From contig JANQEU010000031.1 in the NCBI GenBank assembly GCA_028278225.1, positions 1-64,000 on the forward strand: a DNA stretch of 64,000 bases, written 5' to 3'. Shown here in pieces: positions 52,168 through 60,953 of the stretch. This stretch comes from Cyclobacteriaceae bacterium. Its GTDB lineage: Bacteria; Bacteroidota; Bacteroidia; Cytophagales; Cyclobacteriaceae. Within the stretch, counting starts at the first letter, position 1; each line of letters starts with the position of its first letter. A model generated the notes under the pieces. That model made no database searches, had not been told where the DNA came from, and saw only the letters and a program-made list of their open reading frames with translations. Made by a program: the position numbers and the translations under genes.

Positions 52168-53307
52168 TCATTTCTTTTCTCGTGATGAATGACCTATTAA
52201 GGTCATAAATTCTGAAACATATTGATCAGTTATATTGTCCCAATCATATTTTGCAATAATGCCATTTCTTGAGACACCCTTCATATTTCGAACCTCCTTA
52301 GGAGATTGTTCCATTGACTGTATCGCTGCCGTGATGTCTTCATTTGATTTTCCAAAGTACTTTCCAAACCTCTCATCCTGAAGTACTTCTCTGCTAAACC
52401 TGGTATCCAATGCTAAAATGGCACATCCATAAGCTAAGGCTTTAACCAAAGTTGGATTGGTGCCTCCAAACTCATGACCATGGATATAAACATAGGAATT
52501 ATGATACAACTCGGCCAATTCATTCTGATCAGTTACATAACCCGTAAAAATGATTCGACTATCCTTTCCACCTAAGTCTCTTATGTTTTTTGCAAAATCA
52601 TCTTTGAATCCACTATCTCCAACGATTACCAAATTCTTCTTAGTTTCAGATAACATGAATCCATTTATGATCAGATCCAGATTATTATCAGGAATCATAC
52701 GTCCCACCACCAGGTAATACTTCTCGGGCTTCAAATCCCATTTCTTTATGAGTTCCTTTCTTTCCGAGTACCGTATAGCAGCGCCATAAGCAATTACTTT
52801 CGACTCACACCCAAACAACTCCCAATAAGTCTTCCTCATTTCTTCAGAATCATTTATGATCCTGTCATAGAGCTTTGTAGCCATTCGTGCTGCGAAGTAG
52901 AAATACCTTGCTCCAAATCCCTTCCACTTTGGCCGATCCCATTCCATGCCATCCATATTGATCATGCACTTTTTCCCGAAAAGTTTAGCGAGAATTCCGA
53001 AAGGGCCATTCGCCGGATTCACAGCCAGAATGATATCAGTGTGACTTAAACCGGAGTGAATAAAAGAAAGAAACGAATGACTTAATTGAGTTAGGGCTTT
53101 TGTCTCAATGGCTGGTATGTAATAGAGTTTGATCCCCTGAATGTACCTAGGTTTGTCTTTGAAAAGTGACCTGTGGTTGTAAATTGTCACTTCGACACCT
53201 CGCTTAACCAAACGTTCCGATAGTTCCTTTACAAAGGTATCATAACCACCATAGACAATTGGATATCCCTTTGCACCAATTATTGCTATCTTTATTTTCT
53301 TCGGCAT
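52168..53307 (-). CDS. Glycosyltransferase family 4, DUF1972-type (rhamnosyltransferase-like)
   Basis: The ATG at 53307 starts MPKKIKIAIIGAKGYPIVYGGYDTFVKELSERLV; an upstream extension is not conserved in kind. The 379-residue protein has the DUF1972 N-terminal domain (GGYDTFV) and a GT1/GT4 C-terminal domain (YLVVGRMIPDNNLDLII, GHEFGGTNPTLVKALAYGCAILALD). Members add rhamnose or similar sugars to lipid-linked repeat units. It is the last gene of the minus-strand operon of the locus. Confidence 0.88.
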   Translation of the reverse strand: MPKKIKIAIIGAKGYPIVYGGYDTFVKELSERLVKRGVEVTIYNHRSLFKDKPRYIQGIKLYYIPAIETKALTQLSHSFLSFIHSGLSHTDIILAVNPANGPFGILAKLFGKKCMINMDGMEWDRPKWKGFGARYFYFAARMATKLYDRIINDSEEMRKTYWELFGCESKVIAYGAAIRYSERKELIKKWDLKPEKYYLVVGRMIPDNNLDLIINGFMLSETKKNLVIVGDSGFKDDFAKNIRDLGGKDSRIIFTGYVTDQNELAELYHNSYVYIHGHEFGGTNPTLVKALAYGCAILALDTRFSREVLQDERFGKYFGKSNEDITAAIQSMEQSPKEVRNMKGVSRNGIIAKYDWDNITDQYVSEFMTLIGHSSREKK

Positions 53308-53311
53308 ACCA

Positions 53312-54232
53312 CTATTCCTTGTGCCTCTTTTTTGCAATAATTCTTAGAATTCCACCTTTTCTTGTGGCTGCTCCTAAAAATTCCAATAGGAAAGCCAGTG
53401 GCAGAATTATGAAAATTAGTAGTCTGATTTTGAGTGACTGCCGAAATTTCAAATCATAAATAATATCCCCTTCATATCCCAAACAGCCAAGCAAAGCATG
53501 GACCATTCCTAAAACCCCCAGGTGAATTGACCAGTACCGGACCTTTACTACATCCAATTCCAGTTTATGCAACAAGTTGGTTAATGTCTTCTTTGAAAAA
53601 TGTAGTACATGTTTCGGCAAATCCAGGTGCATCCAATGGGACTTGGCGATCATGGCCTGCCAGCTGTCAATATTCGGCACTTCAACTACAAAATATCCAT
53701 CTTTCGACAGATTGGAGCTAATCAGATTTTGTACGACCTCTACATCGGCCAAATGTTCAAGGACGTGGAGCATGGAAATGACGTGATATGATCTCTCTCC
53801 AATTTTTCCCGAACTATAGTAAGAATTATCAATATCCAGGCCGTATTTTTCTTTTGCAAAGTTTGCCCTTGGTTTCGATATTTCAATCCCCTTTGTTATC
53901 CAATTTCGTTTTTTTGCGATTGAAAGAAATTTTCCTTTTCCTGATCCAAAGTCAAGTATCGTACGATTGTCTCTCTCGACAAAACGTTCTAAATCCTTTA
54001 GAACCTCCATTGATTCATACCCTATGAGTCTATCGAATATGCTGCCCCTATTGTCCACAACTGTATATTTATCCGTATTGTAAGTCTCCTCAATATCAAT
54101 ATTCTCAAATATCAGGGTGTATATTGTTGCACAATTTGCACAGTCAACTATCAGAAATTCCGAATTGCCCGGACAATATTCATTTTTTGAATAATTGGAA
54201 GATTTGCACAGAGGACACGAAATATTCTTCAT
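53312..54232 (-). CDS. Class I SAM-dependent methyltransferase with N-terminal zinc-binding motif
   Basis: The ATG at 54232 is used; it opens with the zinc-like CPLCKS and CANCATIY pairs. The 306-residue protein has the SAM-binding TILDFGSGKGKFLSIAKK and the HVLEHL motif of the Methyltransf_23 type. Two hydrophobic stretches near the C-terminus suggest a membrane contact. In this setting it probably methylates a sugar of the glycan. It is five bases upstream of the DUF1972-type gene's start. Confidence 0.87.
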   Translation of the reverse strand: MKNISCPLCKSSNYSKNEYCPGNSEFLIVDCANCATIYTLIFENIDIEETYNTDKYTVVDNRGSIFDRLIGYESMEVLKDLERFVERDNRTILDFGSGKGKFLSIAKKRNWITKGIEISKPRANFAKEKYGLDIDNSYYSSGKIGERSYHVISMLHVLEHLADVEVVQNLISSNLSKDGYFVVEVPNIDSWQAMIAKSHWMHLDLPKHVLHFSKKTLTNLLHKLELDVVKVRYWSIHLGVLGMVHALLGCLGYEGDIIYDLKFRQSLKIRLLIFIILPLAFLLEFLGAATRKGGILRIIAKKRHKE

Positions 54233-54239
54233 TTGATGA

Positions 54240-55397
54240 TCATCCCTTTTCCAAAGTCTCACTGAAAATCCGGACAATTTTAAAGTCAAATGTTTCCTTT
54301 GAAAAATTTGTCAATACTCTGTTTCTGGCGTTACGACCGAGACTGGCTCTGATGTTTTTGTCCACGATCAATGGTTTAATGATCTTTTTTGCCTTTACAG
54401 GATCATTCCAAGGGATCAGAATTCCTGATTTTCCGTTTACTATCATTTCCGGTACGCCTCCGTGATCAGTAGCCACCACAGGTAAAGAATGCCCCATTGC
54501 TTCTAAAATAACTGTTGGGAATGGATCGGGCAAAGTAGATGGTGACACAAAAATATCAAGTGCATTTAAAATGTTTGAAATGTCCTTTCTGAATCCTAAA
54601 TCATGTACAAGATGAGTAATACCTAACGAGGTTTTAAGTCTTGCAAGATCATCATACAGATATTCATTTCCCGGATATACATCCCCTACCATGACGAAAC
54701 GGACATCTCCGAATTCTTCCGAAATCTCCTTTGCAATATGAAGAAAATAGTCCTGCCCTTTCCAGGTACTCACACGACCTATCATGCCGATTAACACCAT
54801 CTCCTTTGGGATCAGTAACTCGTCGCGGAGGGTACTTTTGCATGAAAGATCCTTGGGTTGATCAATTCCATTGTTAATTACCAGGATCCTGGATTTATCT
54901 TTAATGTACGACTCCCAGTTCACCTTCACGGCATTGGAAACAGCAATGATCTTGCCGGGGGACTGATGTAACAGGAAGCCTAAAAACTGCCTTAGCCATC
55001 GATTCAAAACGATTTCATGCAGATGCCAGATGTGTTTTTTTCTCATTGTCCGTGCCAGGACGAACCCAACGAAAATCCCTATGCTATTTGAGTAAATCAA
55101 ATCAATTGAGTTGTCTTTTATGATAGTCCTTAATTTCCAAAATGACCAAAAGAAAAAGAATAATCGATTGAAGATTCCTATTATCCCAAAATATTTCCTT
55201 CTCAGAACAGCCAGGTTCATAATAGTAACTGGAATGTCGAAGCTCTCAATGTCATGGACCAATGGTCCTTTGTTAGGCAGGACCACAATCGGAGAGAAAC
55301 CATGATTTTTTAAATGCCTGGCTACCTCCAAAAATATCTTGTTGGCACCATAGTGATCAGCACCAATATTAAGCATCAGAATTTTATCGCTTTTCAT
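54240..55397 (-). CDS. Glycosyltransferase family 4
   Basis: The ATG at 55397 opens MKSDKILMLNIGADHYGANKIFLEV, the usual GT4 start. The 385-residue protein has the GT-B fold and the GT4 signature VGMIGR...GRVSTWKGQDYFLHIA and SPSTLPDPFPTVILEAMGHSLPVVATDHGG. It adds a sugar to the repeat unit, donor unknown. It overlaps the next upstream gene by 14 bases. Confidence 0.9.
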   Translation of the reverse strand: MKSDKILMLNIGADHYGANKIFLEVARHLKNHGFSPIVVLPNKGPLVHDIESFDIPVTIMNLAVLRRKYFGIIGIFNRLFFFFWSFWKLRTIIKDNSIDLIYSNSIGIFVGFVLARTMRKKHIWHLHEIVLNRWLRQFLGFLLHQSPGKIIAVSNAVKVNWESYIKDKSRILVINNGIDQPKDLSCKSTLRDELLIPKEMVLIGMIGRVSTWKGQDYFLHIAKEISEEFGDVRFVMVGDVYPGNEYLYDDLARLKTSLGITHLVHDLGFRKDISNILNALDIFVSPSTLPDPFPTVILEAMGHSLPVVATDHGGVPEMIVNGKSGILIPWNDPVKAKKIIKPLIVDKNIRASLGRNARNRVLTNFSKETFDFKIVRIFSETLEKG

Positions 55398-56508
55398 TTG
55401 TACAATCACAAATCAACTGATCAATGGATTGGATAAATTTAGATTGGGAAAAAATCTTCCTCCGTTTTTTCCCTTTTTCTATCAACCTTTTCCTTACGCC
55501 ACTGTCCATGAGATCCACCATCCTGAGGAATAGATCATCCGGGCTTTTCCGATCAAAAACCAAACATGCTCCACCAGCGATCTCCGGCAGTGAACCTCCG
55601 TCAGAAATGATTATTGGCAGATCGAACTGCATGGCTTCCAACACAGGTATGCCAAATCCTTCATCGTAAGATGGAAAAATATAAGCAAAAGCTTCTGAAT
55701 AAAGCCTATTAAGTTCACTGTCTGAAACATACCCCGGCAATTGAACAAATTCTTCGAGTTTAAATGATCGAATAAGCTCTTGAATATTGTCAGAATCATC
55801 GAGTTTGTTGTTAACAGCTTGTCCACCGGCTAGTATCAAGTTCATATCTCCATCGGGGAAATGCCGTTTAAATTTTGCAAATGCCTTGATCAGGACTCCA
55901 AGGTTTTTCCTTTTATCAAAATATCCAACATGCAGAAAATATCTTCTACTCACATGTGCTTTTTCCCCGACATCAAATAGTTTGGGACATTGATAGACAA
56001 CCGCAACTGGAACCTCTGAAGTGATATGTTTCTTGATTTTTCTTCTGGTGTACTGTGAGGTCGCTATGATTGTCGCCTTCCTTTGAACTCCAAATTCAAC
56101 CATTTTGGTAAAATACTTTCTCCAAACTGAGCCATAGTGATCCTTATATTCCCAAAAAAAAGTATCATGGATTACAGCAAACGCCCTGAATCCAGGCTTA
56201 AAAGCCGGAACAACAAAATCCGGACAAAGAATAAAATCTGCGCTATGGTACCATACCAAAAAGGGCAAAAAAACCTGTTTCCATAAGAGATAGCGGATGT
56301 GAAATAACAATTTGTACCAGGATCTTCTGTGATTTTTTTCTTTCTTCCTTTTCGATCCTATTATCAGATACTCTGCGTTCAGGCCTTGACTACTACCTAC
56401 AGCCGAAATCAATTGATTAGTATATGTACCAATTCCTGTAAAAGAGTGCTTAAGATGATAGGTATCAACAAGTACTTTTGGCTTCCTGCTTGATTGATCA
56501 AGAAGCAT
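55384..56508 (-). CDS. Glycosyltransferase family 4
   Basis: The 374-residue GT-B protein has SFTGIGTYTNQLI at the N-terminus and the GT4 C-terminal domain with FLHVGYFDKRKNLGVLIKAF and FPSYDEGFGIPVLEAMQFDLPIIISDGGSLPEIAGG, the EX7E motif included. It resembles mannosyl- or rhamnosyltransferases of O-antigen loci. It overlaps genes on both sides (14 and 11 bases). Confidence 0.91.
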   Translation of the reverse strand: MLLDQSSRKPKVLVDTYHLKHSFTGIGTYTNQLISAVGSSQGLNAEYLIIGSKRKKEKNHRRSWYKLLFHIRYLLWKQVFLPFLVWYHSADFILCPDFVVPAFKPGFRAFAVIHDTFFWEYKDHYGSVWRKYFTKMVEFGVQRKATIIATSQYTRRKIKKHITSEVPVAVVYQCPKLFDVGEKAHVSRRYFLHVGYFDKRKNLGVLIKAFAKFKRHFPDGDMNLILAGGQAVNNKLDDSDNIQELIRSFKLEEFVQLPGYVSDSELNRLYSEAFAYIFPSYDEGFGIPVLEAMQFDLPIIISDGGSLPEIAGGACLVFDRKSPDDLFLRMVDLMDSGVRKRLIEKGKKRRKIFSQSKFIQSIDQLICDCTNEKR

Positions 56509-57895
56509 GACTCTGACTTTTTAAGTACTTCATGCTATAACCGACCATCCACCATGAGGTCATACTAATAAACCCATAAGCTTCAGCGTTTGCGGTAAAC
56601 AAAGGTAAAATCAATCCGAACTTCGTTGACGCTGCGATAAATGGTATTATTTTGTCACTTTGATCTTTCCCAAGATGGTATGCTTTAACGGAGTCCCGAA
56701 TCGCGAAGAAAATAATCAGAATATATAAGGACATCCCAAGGACCCCTAACTGCACACCATAGATGATAAACTGGTTTTCTCCACCCACCTTGATATCTTT
56801 CTCAACACCACCAATATTACCACTTGTCGATAGTCCTAATCCAAAAGGATTGTTTCGAATACTTTCCAGGCCTTCCAGCCATTCAATGACATGATTAATG
56901 CTTGAAGCATTTCTGAATGTGAGCGTATCCTCAACAAAGTATCTTGTCTCCTTTGGAGCAAACCACAGCAGATATGCGCCTGTGAGAATTATCCCAAATA
57001 TTGTCAATAAAATCAATCGGTAATACCTCAGCAAGAAGGCAACATATAATAACATCAGTCCTAGTGCAACAAAAGATGCCCTTGAATATGCATAATAGAT
57101 ATTAATAATCGCACAAATGAATAAAAAGGCATAAACAATCCGGTTATTCCTAAATGGTGAAGACAGAAATAAAATCAATGCCACAGATACTCCCATTAAC
57201 ATCGAAGCTGAATAGTCCAACGGATTGGAAAAAAACGAACCAAACCTTTTTCTACCATACTGCGCTTGAAATGTCCATGTTAATCCGTAACTGCCAGATG
57301 GTTCTTTATTGTGGACTTGCATGTTGTAATCTCCAAATCCGATCCGGGAATGCAAATGGGTATCGGTGACTTTTTCCAAACTCCCAACTATAAATGAAAT
57401 AAATGTTATTACAAGAATCAGATTTAGTAATGGTTTTAACCTATCAAAGGTTAAAACAGAATTCCTCCCGAGAAAATATAAAATGGCACCTGTCAGGATG
57501 TTTTTGAAGTAAACTAATTGTTGAACAAAGCTCGCTGAGCCAACTTGGAATATTAAGTAGATAAATGCTGTAGAAATAAACAAGATAAAAAGAATGTCCA
57601 GTCTTGTTAATGAAAATTTGTATTGAAGAAAATTTTTGTGATAAAAGACTAGAACTATCAATGAAGAGAAGATGACAATTTCCTTCAGATACTGAAATAC
57701 ATGTACCATCAGTATGGAATGGGTGTGCTTGTATATAAGCGAAAGCAAGACAGTATACTCGGGCAGAAACGCAATGATGAAAAGGAGGACATAAAACTCA
57801 TTTCCTTTAACATATAACTCATATATGGATTTGAGAAATAATCCCACAATGCAGGAAACAAGCAGCAAAAAGATTATTAATCCCATCCCTTGCAT
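56498..57895 (-). CDS. O-antigen polymerase/ligase family membrane protein (Wzy/WaaL-like)
   Basis: The 465-residue protein has about twelve membrane helices and a large periplasmic loop with ETRYFVEDTLTFRNASSINHVIEWLEGLESIRNNPFGLGLSTSG, matching the Wzy_C/O-antigen ligase domain. It polymerises repeat units in the periplasm, or ligates the chain to an acceptor. As the only such gene in the locus, the polymerase role is favoured. The start overlaps the GT2 stop by one base. Confidence 0.88.
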   Translation of the reverse strand: MQGMGLIIFLLLVSCIVGLFLKSIYELYVKGNEFYVLLFIIAFLPEYTVLLSLIYKHTHSILMVHVFQYLKEIVIFSSLIVLVFYHKNFLQYKFSLTRLDILFILFISTAFIYLIFQVGSASFVQQLVYFKNILTGAILYFLGRNSVLTFDRLKPLLNLILVITFISFIVGSLEKVTDTHLHSRIGFGDYNMQVHNKEPSGSYGLTWTFQAQYGRKRFGSFFSNPLDYSASMLMGVSVALILFLSSPFRNNRIVYAFLFICAIINIYYAYSRASFVALGLMLLYVAFLLRYYRLILLTIFGIILTGAYLLWFAPKETRYFVEDTLTFRNASSINHVIEWLEGLESIRNNPFGLGLSTSGNIGGVEKDIKVGGENQFIIYGVQLGVLGMSLYILIIFFAIRDSVKAYHLGKDQSDKIIPFIAASTKFGLILPLFTANAEAYGFISMTSWWMVGYSMKYLKSQSHAS

Positions 57896-58794
57896 TAGGT
57901 TTTCAATCCCTCTAAAAACCCGCGCCAGACAAATTTCAATTTCTCCAATCTACCCCTGGTTATAAAATACGCTGAGTACGCTCCGACTTTAATCACTTGA
58001 AAGGCCCAGGAACTTACAGCGTGAATACCTCTGCTGTGTTTCTTTACCAAAAATATATGATTCCTGATATTCATGTAATGCCTCTTTGGAGACATGTATC
58101 CTTCCTTATTTTTTTCCTTATATGTCACTGAAGCTCCTCCATGGTGATAAATCGTCGAGGTAGGAACATACCTTAAAATATACCCCGCTTTTCTTACTCT
58201 TAGAGACCAGTCCGTATCTTCAAAGACGGTAAAGAATTTATCATCAAGCAGCCCAATTTTTTTATAGATCCCTCGTCTTGCAATAAAGCAACATCCGGTA
58301 ACCCAATCTATTGTCCTAACATCGTTGTATTGCCCTCTATCGATCTCTCTCGACCCGATTGTAATAGGAATTGCCCATATATCTCTAAATAACCCCCCGG
58401 CACTCCATAGTAAAGTTTTATCATGCATATGCATTATTTTCGGTTGAACGGCTCCTATATCTGAGTTTTTCAGCTCGTATAAAAGGGGCTCGATAAACCC
58501 TTTCTCAACTGTAGTATCATTGTTGAGTAATCCTATATATTCAAATCCGTTTTCAAGTGCGTATTTTATTCCTACATTGTTACCACCTGTGAATCCCAGG
58601 TTCTTTTTATTCTCGATCAGTGTGATATCCCGAATGTCTCTGAGCTTTTTGACTTCCTCTTCGTTACTTCCATTATCAACCACAATTACTGCCAGGTTTG
58701 GGTACGTGACGTGTCTCAAGGACTCAATACATTGACTGGTAAAATCAAATCCATTCCAGTTTATTACGATGATAGCAAGTGATTTTGGATTCAT
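57895..58794 (-). CDS. Glycosyltransferase family 2
   Basis: The 299-residue protein has the GT-A start AIIVINWNGFDFTSQCIESLRHVTYPNLAVIVVDNGS, the DxD-type YIGLLNNDTTVEKGF motif, VTGCCFIARRGIYKKIGLLDDKFFTVFEDTDWSLRVRKAGY and a C-terminal amphipathic/membrane-contact end. It resembles rhamnosyltransferases of the WcaA/RfbF type. Confidence 0.92.
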   Translation of the reverse strand: MNPKSLAIIVINWNGFDFTSQCIESLRHVTYPNLAVIVVDNGSNEEEVKKLRDIRDITLIENKKNLGFTGGNNVGIKYALENGFEYIGLLNNDTTVEKGFIEPLLYELKNSDIGAVQPKIMHMHDKTLLWSAGGLFRDIWAIPITIGSREIDRGQYNDVRTIDWVTGCCFIARRGIYKKIGLLDDKFFTVFEDTDWSLRVRKAGYILRYVPTSTIYHHGGASVTYKEKNKEGYMSPKRHYMNIRNHIFLVKKHSRGIHAVSSWAFQVIKVGAYSAYFITRGRLEKLKFVWRGFLEGLKT

Positions 58795-58803
58795 GTTTTA
58801 TTT

Positions 58804-59814
58804 TTAAGAGGAGTGCCACTTGCTTAGATCAATATTGAATGTTGTGGCCAATTCATCATTGTAACCTGAAAAATATGTTTTCAAATCAGTTAGATCATAT
58901 GATTCATGAATACTATCTTGAAATTGAAGTTTTTTGTATATTTTTTTTAAATATTCACTAAACGGGAATTCATGCTTTCTACTAAACTTTTTAACATAGT
59001 AGTGAATGAACCTATTTCTCACATGAATGCTCTTATTCTTCCTTTGGGAGTCATAACTAAAATCTACCGGTTCTAATTGCAGAAAATTAAAAATTTCGTC
59101 AATCACATTTCTTGCATCTTCAATCAGATCTTCGAATGTCAGTATAAACATGTTCTCGATACCAACAGCATCCTTCCATTTCTTAAGAAAATTGATATAT
59201 TTTGAATATTCCAGTTCACTTTTCAATGAATAGAAAGCCTGATAATCCTTACAGTAGAATTCAATTCTTCCTATATCCCCGGACAGTAGTATTTCCGAGT
59301 ATTGATTGAAAGACAGACCGGAAACAGATGCAAGGTTTTGGGAAGTATATTGAAAAGAGGACAGGATACGTTCTGCAGGTTCCCTCAAAATGAATATTGC
59401 TTTGGGTTTTGTCTGCAATGCGCTCAGTAAATTAATCAAACTGTATTGATAGATGCTTTGCGACGTTCCATCCAAAAGTTTCAATCCATCTCGACTCTGT
59501 GGATAGAAAACTTCATAATTACTAGTGGCAATATGATAATTGTTGTTCTCATTGATATAAGGGTTGTCCTCATCCATAAAGAAATAAATTTCTTTAGGAT
59601 TGGATCCACAAATGTCCTTATGTTGAGCAATTAAATCAAAAAGGAATGTTGTTCCTGACTTAGGTGTCCCAGCCAGAAAAATGTCAGGTAATATGTAATT
59701 CCCCTTTTTTATCATTTCAGTTTCATCAGAAAACAACTGTTGTCTCCTAAAAGAGCTATCTGAATACCTGTCTTCAACTATTTCAAAATTGAGCCCATGA
59801 ATTTCCAAAAGCAC
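58804..59814 (-). CDS. Sulfotransferase family protein
   Basis: The 336-residue protein has the sulfotransferase PAPS-binding P-loop FLAGTPKSGTTFLFDLIAQH near residue 50 and the 3'-phosphate site FILREPAERILSSFQYTSQ. A C-terminal helical region follows (FEDLIEDARNVIDEIFNFLQLE). It would add sulfate from PAPS to a sugar of the repeat unit, predicting a sulfated polysaccharide. PAPS-synthesis genes are not nearby. The GTG start at 59814 is uncertain. Confidence 0.88.
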   Translation of the reverse strand: MLLEIHGLNFEIVEDRYSDSSFRRQQLFSDETEMIKKGNYILPDIFLAGTPKSGTTFLFDLIAQHKDICGSNPKEIYFFMDEDNPYINENNNYHIATSNYEVFYPQSRDGLKLLDGTSQSIYQYSLINLLSALQTKPKAIFILREPAERILSSFQYTSQNLASVSGLSFNQYSEILLSGDIGRIEFYCKDYQAFYSLKSELEYSKYINFLKKWKDAVGIENMFILTFEDLIEDARNVIDEIFNFLQLEPVDFSYDSQRKNKSIHVRNRFIHYYVKKFSRKHEFPFSEYLKKIYKKLQFQDSIHESYDLTDLKTYFSGYNDELATTFNIDLSKWHSS

Positions 59815-59879
59815 TTTTAATAGTTGTTTTGAGTGTTCTATAGTTACTATAGCCCCTGAACACTGTGGGGTTTTGTGAT

Positions 59880-60953
59880 TTACAACTTCATAGCATTCCG
59901 ATAAATATATTGCAAAGTGAAATATCCAATTACCACTAGCGCGGCGATTATTCCACCAAAAACAAGTGTTTTCAATATCGAATATTTGTCATCAGGAATT
60001 GGTAACATCGGTTCGTCAATTACCTGGATCAACGGCATGCTTTTTAGATGATTGATTTTTGCCAATTCAAGATTTTTAACAATTTCGGCATATACGGCTG
60101 CGGTTGTCTGCGCATCGATCTGTAACTTTTGAATTGGGACTTGTGATGAAAACATAATTGGATTGGGATTTGGGACTTGTTCAGTGACTTTTGCGAGACG
60201 ACTGAGTACATCATCCAGTATTAATTTTACACTATCCGCCTGTTTTTGTAAAGTAGTCACTAGATCTCCAGTTTTTTTGGTTTTCGTTTGAGAGTAGAAT
60301 TCATTCACCTGACTAACCAAAACCTCATTAAATCTCTTTGCGAATAATTGATCCTTGCTATTAATTCTTACACTCAGGATCGAAAGACGTCTGTCTGGTT
60401 TTTCCACAATAAGATCCCTTTCACGGAAGTCCTCAATCACTTCGAATAGTATACTGTCGTGTTTAATAGACACTTCTCTGTCAGCAACTTCAAACGTGAA
60501 CTCAGGATTGTCGCTTTCCCTTTTCCATTTTTTGAATTTCTTATTTACCCTGCCAAATCTCGTAATCAATCTTTCTTCCTTACCGTCTAAAGTATGAGTA
60601 CTCATAAACGTTTCATAAAGCATTTTTCTCGATCTATAGAGCTCAACAATGTTGTCTGTTTGAAACAAACTGTTCGCTTCCATGAGTGCCCCTAGGTTTA
60701 TTCCAAATGTGGATGCCAGGGAGGATATCTGACCCATATCTGAACCGCCGGTGGTTTCCAGTACAAACGTTGTCTCCGCCGTATATACTGGCTTTCTTAT
60801 TAGCTGATACCCGACGTAGATTGCTGCGATAAGGAACCCTCCTATCAATATTTTCTTCCATACGGAAAATAAGAACCTAATCCAATTCTCCAGTCGTTCT
60901 ACCAGATCCCCAAATGAGATGCGATCTTCCTGAATGTATTTAGATTTATCCAT
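59880..60953 (-). CDS. wzz: Wzz-type chain length determinant protein
   Basis: The 357-residue protein has the Wzz layout: a cytoplasmic start, a first membrane helix (FSVWKKILIGGFLIAAIYVGYQLI), a periplasmic helical part with coiled coil, and a second helix (LVFGGIIAALVVIGYFTL). The proline-rich segment before the second helix (VIDEPMLPIPD) is typical. It controls chain length and works with Wza and Wzy. There is no C-terminal tyrosine kinase. Start overlaps the wza stop. Confidence 0.91.
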   Translation of the reverse strand: MDKSKYIQEDRISFGDLVERLENWIRFLFSVWKKILIGGFLIAAIYVGYQLIRKPVYTAETTFVLETTGGSDMGQISSLASTFGINLGALMEANSLFQTDNIVELYRSRKMLYETFMSTHTLDGKEERLITRFGRVNKKFKKWKRESDNPEFTFEVADREVSIKHDSILFEVIEDFRERDLIVEKPDRRLSILSVRINSKDQLFAKRFNEVLVSQVNEFYSQTKTKKTGDLVTTLQKQADSVKLILDDVLSRLAKVTEQVPNPNPIMFSSQVPIQKLQIDAQTTAAVYAEIVKNLELAKINHLKSMPLIQVIDEPMLPIPDDKYSILKTLVFGGIIAALVVIGYFTLQYIYRNAMKL

